A DNA stretch of 6,261 nt from JBLHKW01 sp047618565 (GTDB lineage: Bacteria > Planctomycetota > UBA1135 > GCA-002686595). Shown here piece after piece: positions 5,297 to 6,261 of this stretch (position 1 is the stretch's first letter; every line of letters starts with the position of its first letter). Below the pieces are notes generated by a model. That model did not search any database. It saw only the letters and a program-made list of their open reading frames with translations, and was not told where the DNA came from. The stretch is from the NCBI GenBank assembly GCA_047618565.1, contig JBLHKW010000224.1, forward strand, positions 1 through 6,261. The letters are read 5' to 3'. The position numbers were made by a program, and so were the translations under genes.

Positions 5297-6261
5297 GGCC
5301 GGTCCAGGCAGCCCGAGTCCAGGGGCAGCACGCGCGTGGCGCCCGAGAGGTCGTTGCTGACCTCCCAGATTATGTCGCCCGCCGCGATCAGGGCAGCGCT
5401 CGCATCAGGGGTGGCGTCGCGCGCCGTGGCGTTCCATGTGATGTTCGCGAAATCGCTCAGGCCCGCTCCCAGCACGAAGCCCGACGCGGGCCCGATGACG
5501 GCGCCGAAGACCACGTTGCCGACGAACTCGACCCCGGTGGAGCCGTTGGCGAAACGCACCGATTGGGAGTTCTGGCTGTAGACGGCGTTGTTGGCGAAGG
5601 TCATCCCGCTGCGCCCGGACCAGTCCGACAGGTTCACGGCGCGGCCGGAGTTGATGACCGTGTTGTGGACGAAGGTCAGGTCGCGGACATTGCCCTGGTG
5701 GTCGTGGCTGCCGAAGCCCACGCCGCCATTCATGATCAGGTTGTTGCGCACGAGGGCCTCGCCCTGGACCTGGATCACGTTGTCGTTCGAGTTGTAACAG
5801 ACGTTGCGCTCAACGGTGTTGAACGCGTTGCCGTCCGTGCCGTACAGCAGGATGCACGGATAGTTGGTGTCGTGTACCAGGTTGTCGACGATCCAGTTGC
5901 CGAACGAGCCCTGCTTGATCTCGATCCCGTCGCCCTGGCTTCCGCCGCAGTCGTGCACATGATTCTGAGCGATGACCGAGTCGCGCATCACGTAGACCGA
6001 GTTGTTCGCCCCCAGGTACATGCCCTCACCCGTGCCCGCCGTGTGGTCGATCTCGTTGCGCGTGATGTGCAGGTTCGCCGTATCGCGGGTGTTGGCGGTC
6101 AGTCCCGCGTCACCGGTGTGGTGAATATGGCAGCGATCGATCCAGACCTGCTGGCAGTCGTAGAGCCGCACGCCGGCCGACCCGCCGGTGATCTCGAGTC
6201 CCTGCAATGCGAGGTAGCGTGCGGGGCCCGAGGAGCCCACGTTCAGTGCGTTCTGGCCCGC
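5293..6261 (-). CDS. Right-handed parallel beta-helix repeat protein, N-terminus beyond window
   Basis: The C-terminal 322 residues of a larger protein. The frame stays open through the window edge (AGQNALNVGSSG before the GTG at 6238-6240), so that GTG is probably an internal Val. The sequence is a chain of short beta-helix (PbH1-type) turns rich in Asn, Gly, Val and His: YLALQGLEITGG, VWIDRCHIHHTGDAGL, LHITRNEIDHTAGTGEGMYL, VIAQNHVHDCGGSQGDGIEIKQG, WIVDNLVHDTNYPCILLYG, NTVERNVCYNSNDNVIQVQ, ALVRNNLIMNGGVGFG, LTFVHNTVINSGRAVNL, MTFANNAVYSQ and VEFVGNVVFG. This fold occurs in polysaccharide lyases, carbohydrate-surface proteins and NosD-like proteins, usually exported; a carbohydrate-related role is only an inference. 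The end DLSGATRVLPLDSGCLDRP resembles the DxxGxxR...DxGxxE tail of choice-of-anchor-type extracellular proteins. The TAG stop (5293-5295) is contributed by the CTAG end of the palindromic repeat. No signal peptide or start can be judged from this fragment. Confidence 0.88.
   Translation of the reverse strand, partial: AGQNALNVGSSGPARYLALQGLEITGGSAGVRLYDCQQVWIDRCHIHHTGDAGLTANTRDTANLHITRNEIDHTAGTGEGMYLGANNSVYVMRDSVIAQNHVHDCGGSQGDGIEIKQGSFGNWIVDNLVHDTNYPCILLYGTDGNAFNTVERNVCYNSNDNVIQVQGEALVRNNLIMNGGVGFGSHDHQGNVRDLTFVHNTVINSGRAVNLSDWSGRSGMTFANNAVYSQNSQSVRFANGSTGVEFVGNVVFGAVIGPASGFVLGAGLSDFANITWNATARDATPDASAALIAAGDIIWEVSNDLSGATRVLPLDSGCLDRP

Overview
The window is GC-rich bacterial DNA (roughly two-thirds G+C by eye). 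It comes from a Gram-negative organism, because one gene carries a lipoprotein signal peptide with Ala at +2, the outer-membrane sorting pattern. The guaB-guaA order and protein style fit a proteobacterium or a related phylum; the sequence does not fix a genus.

Left part (1-2790, + strand): the purine operon guaB-guaA. guaB (IMP dehydrogenase) lacks about 80 N-terminal residues at the window edge. It overlaps guaA (GMP synthase) by ATGA, so the two consecutive steps from IMP via XMP to GMP are probably translationally coupled. All catalytic motifs checked are intact.

Middle part (4213 down to 2822, - strand, convergent to guaA with a 31-base gap): a tight two-gene unit. The first gene encodes an 89-residue MoaD/ThiS-type beta-grasp (ubiquitin-like) protein ending in Gly-Gly. 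The second encodes a 373-residue cytoplasmic beta-propeller with Asp-box (BNR) repeats. They abut exactly (TAG followed directly by ATG), and the Shine-Dalgarno of the second is made from the two Gly codons of the first. I recall this pairing from other genomes, but I know of no established function for it. No E1-like activating enzyme, MoaE, sulfurtransferase or JAMM peptidase lies in this window. This is the best candidate here for an undescribed system.

Right part: after a 96-base divergent spacer comes a + strand lipoprotein with a zincin HEXXH motif (4310-5191). A long, nearly perfect inverted repeat follows (5202-5296, extendable to 5192-5305). It looks like a MITE or REP-type palindromic element between two convergent genes. 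The last gene (- strand, 5293 to the window end) is the C-terminal part of a right-handed parallel beta-helix protein, probably exported. Its TAG stop codon lies inside the terminal CTAG of the palindrome.

No tRNA, rRNA, CRISPR array, transposase gene or convincing intrinsic terminator was seen. Apart from the small intergenic spacers described, the window is filled with coding sequence.
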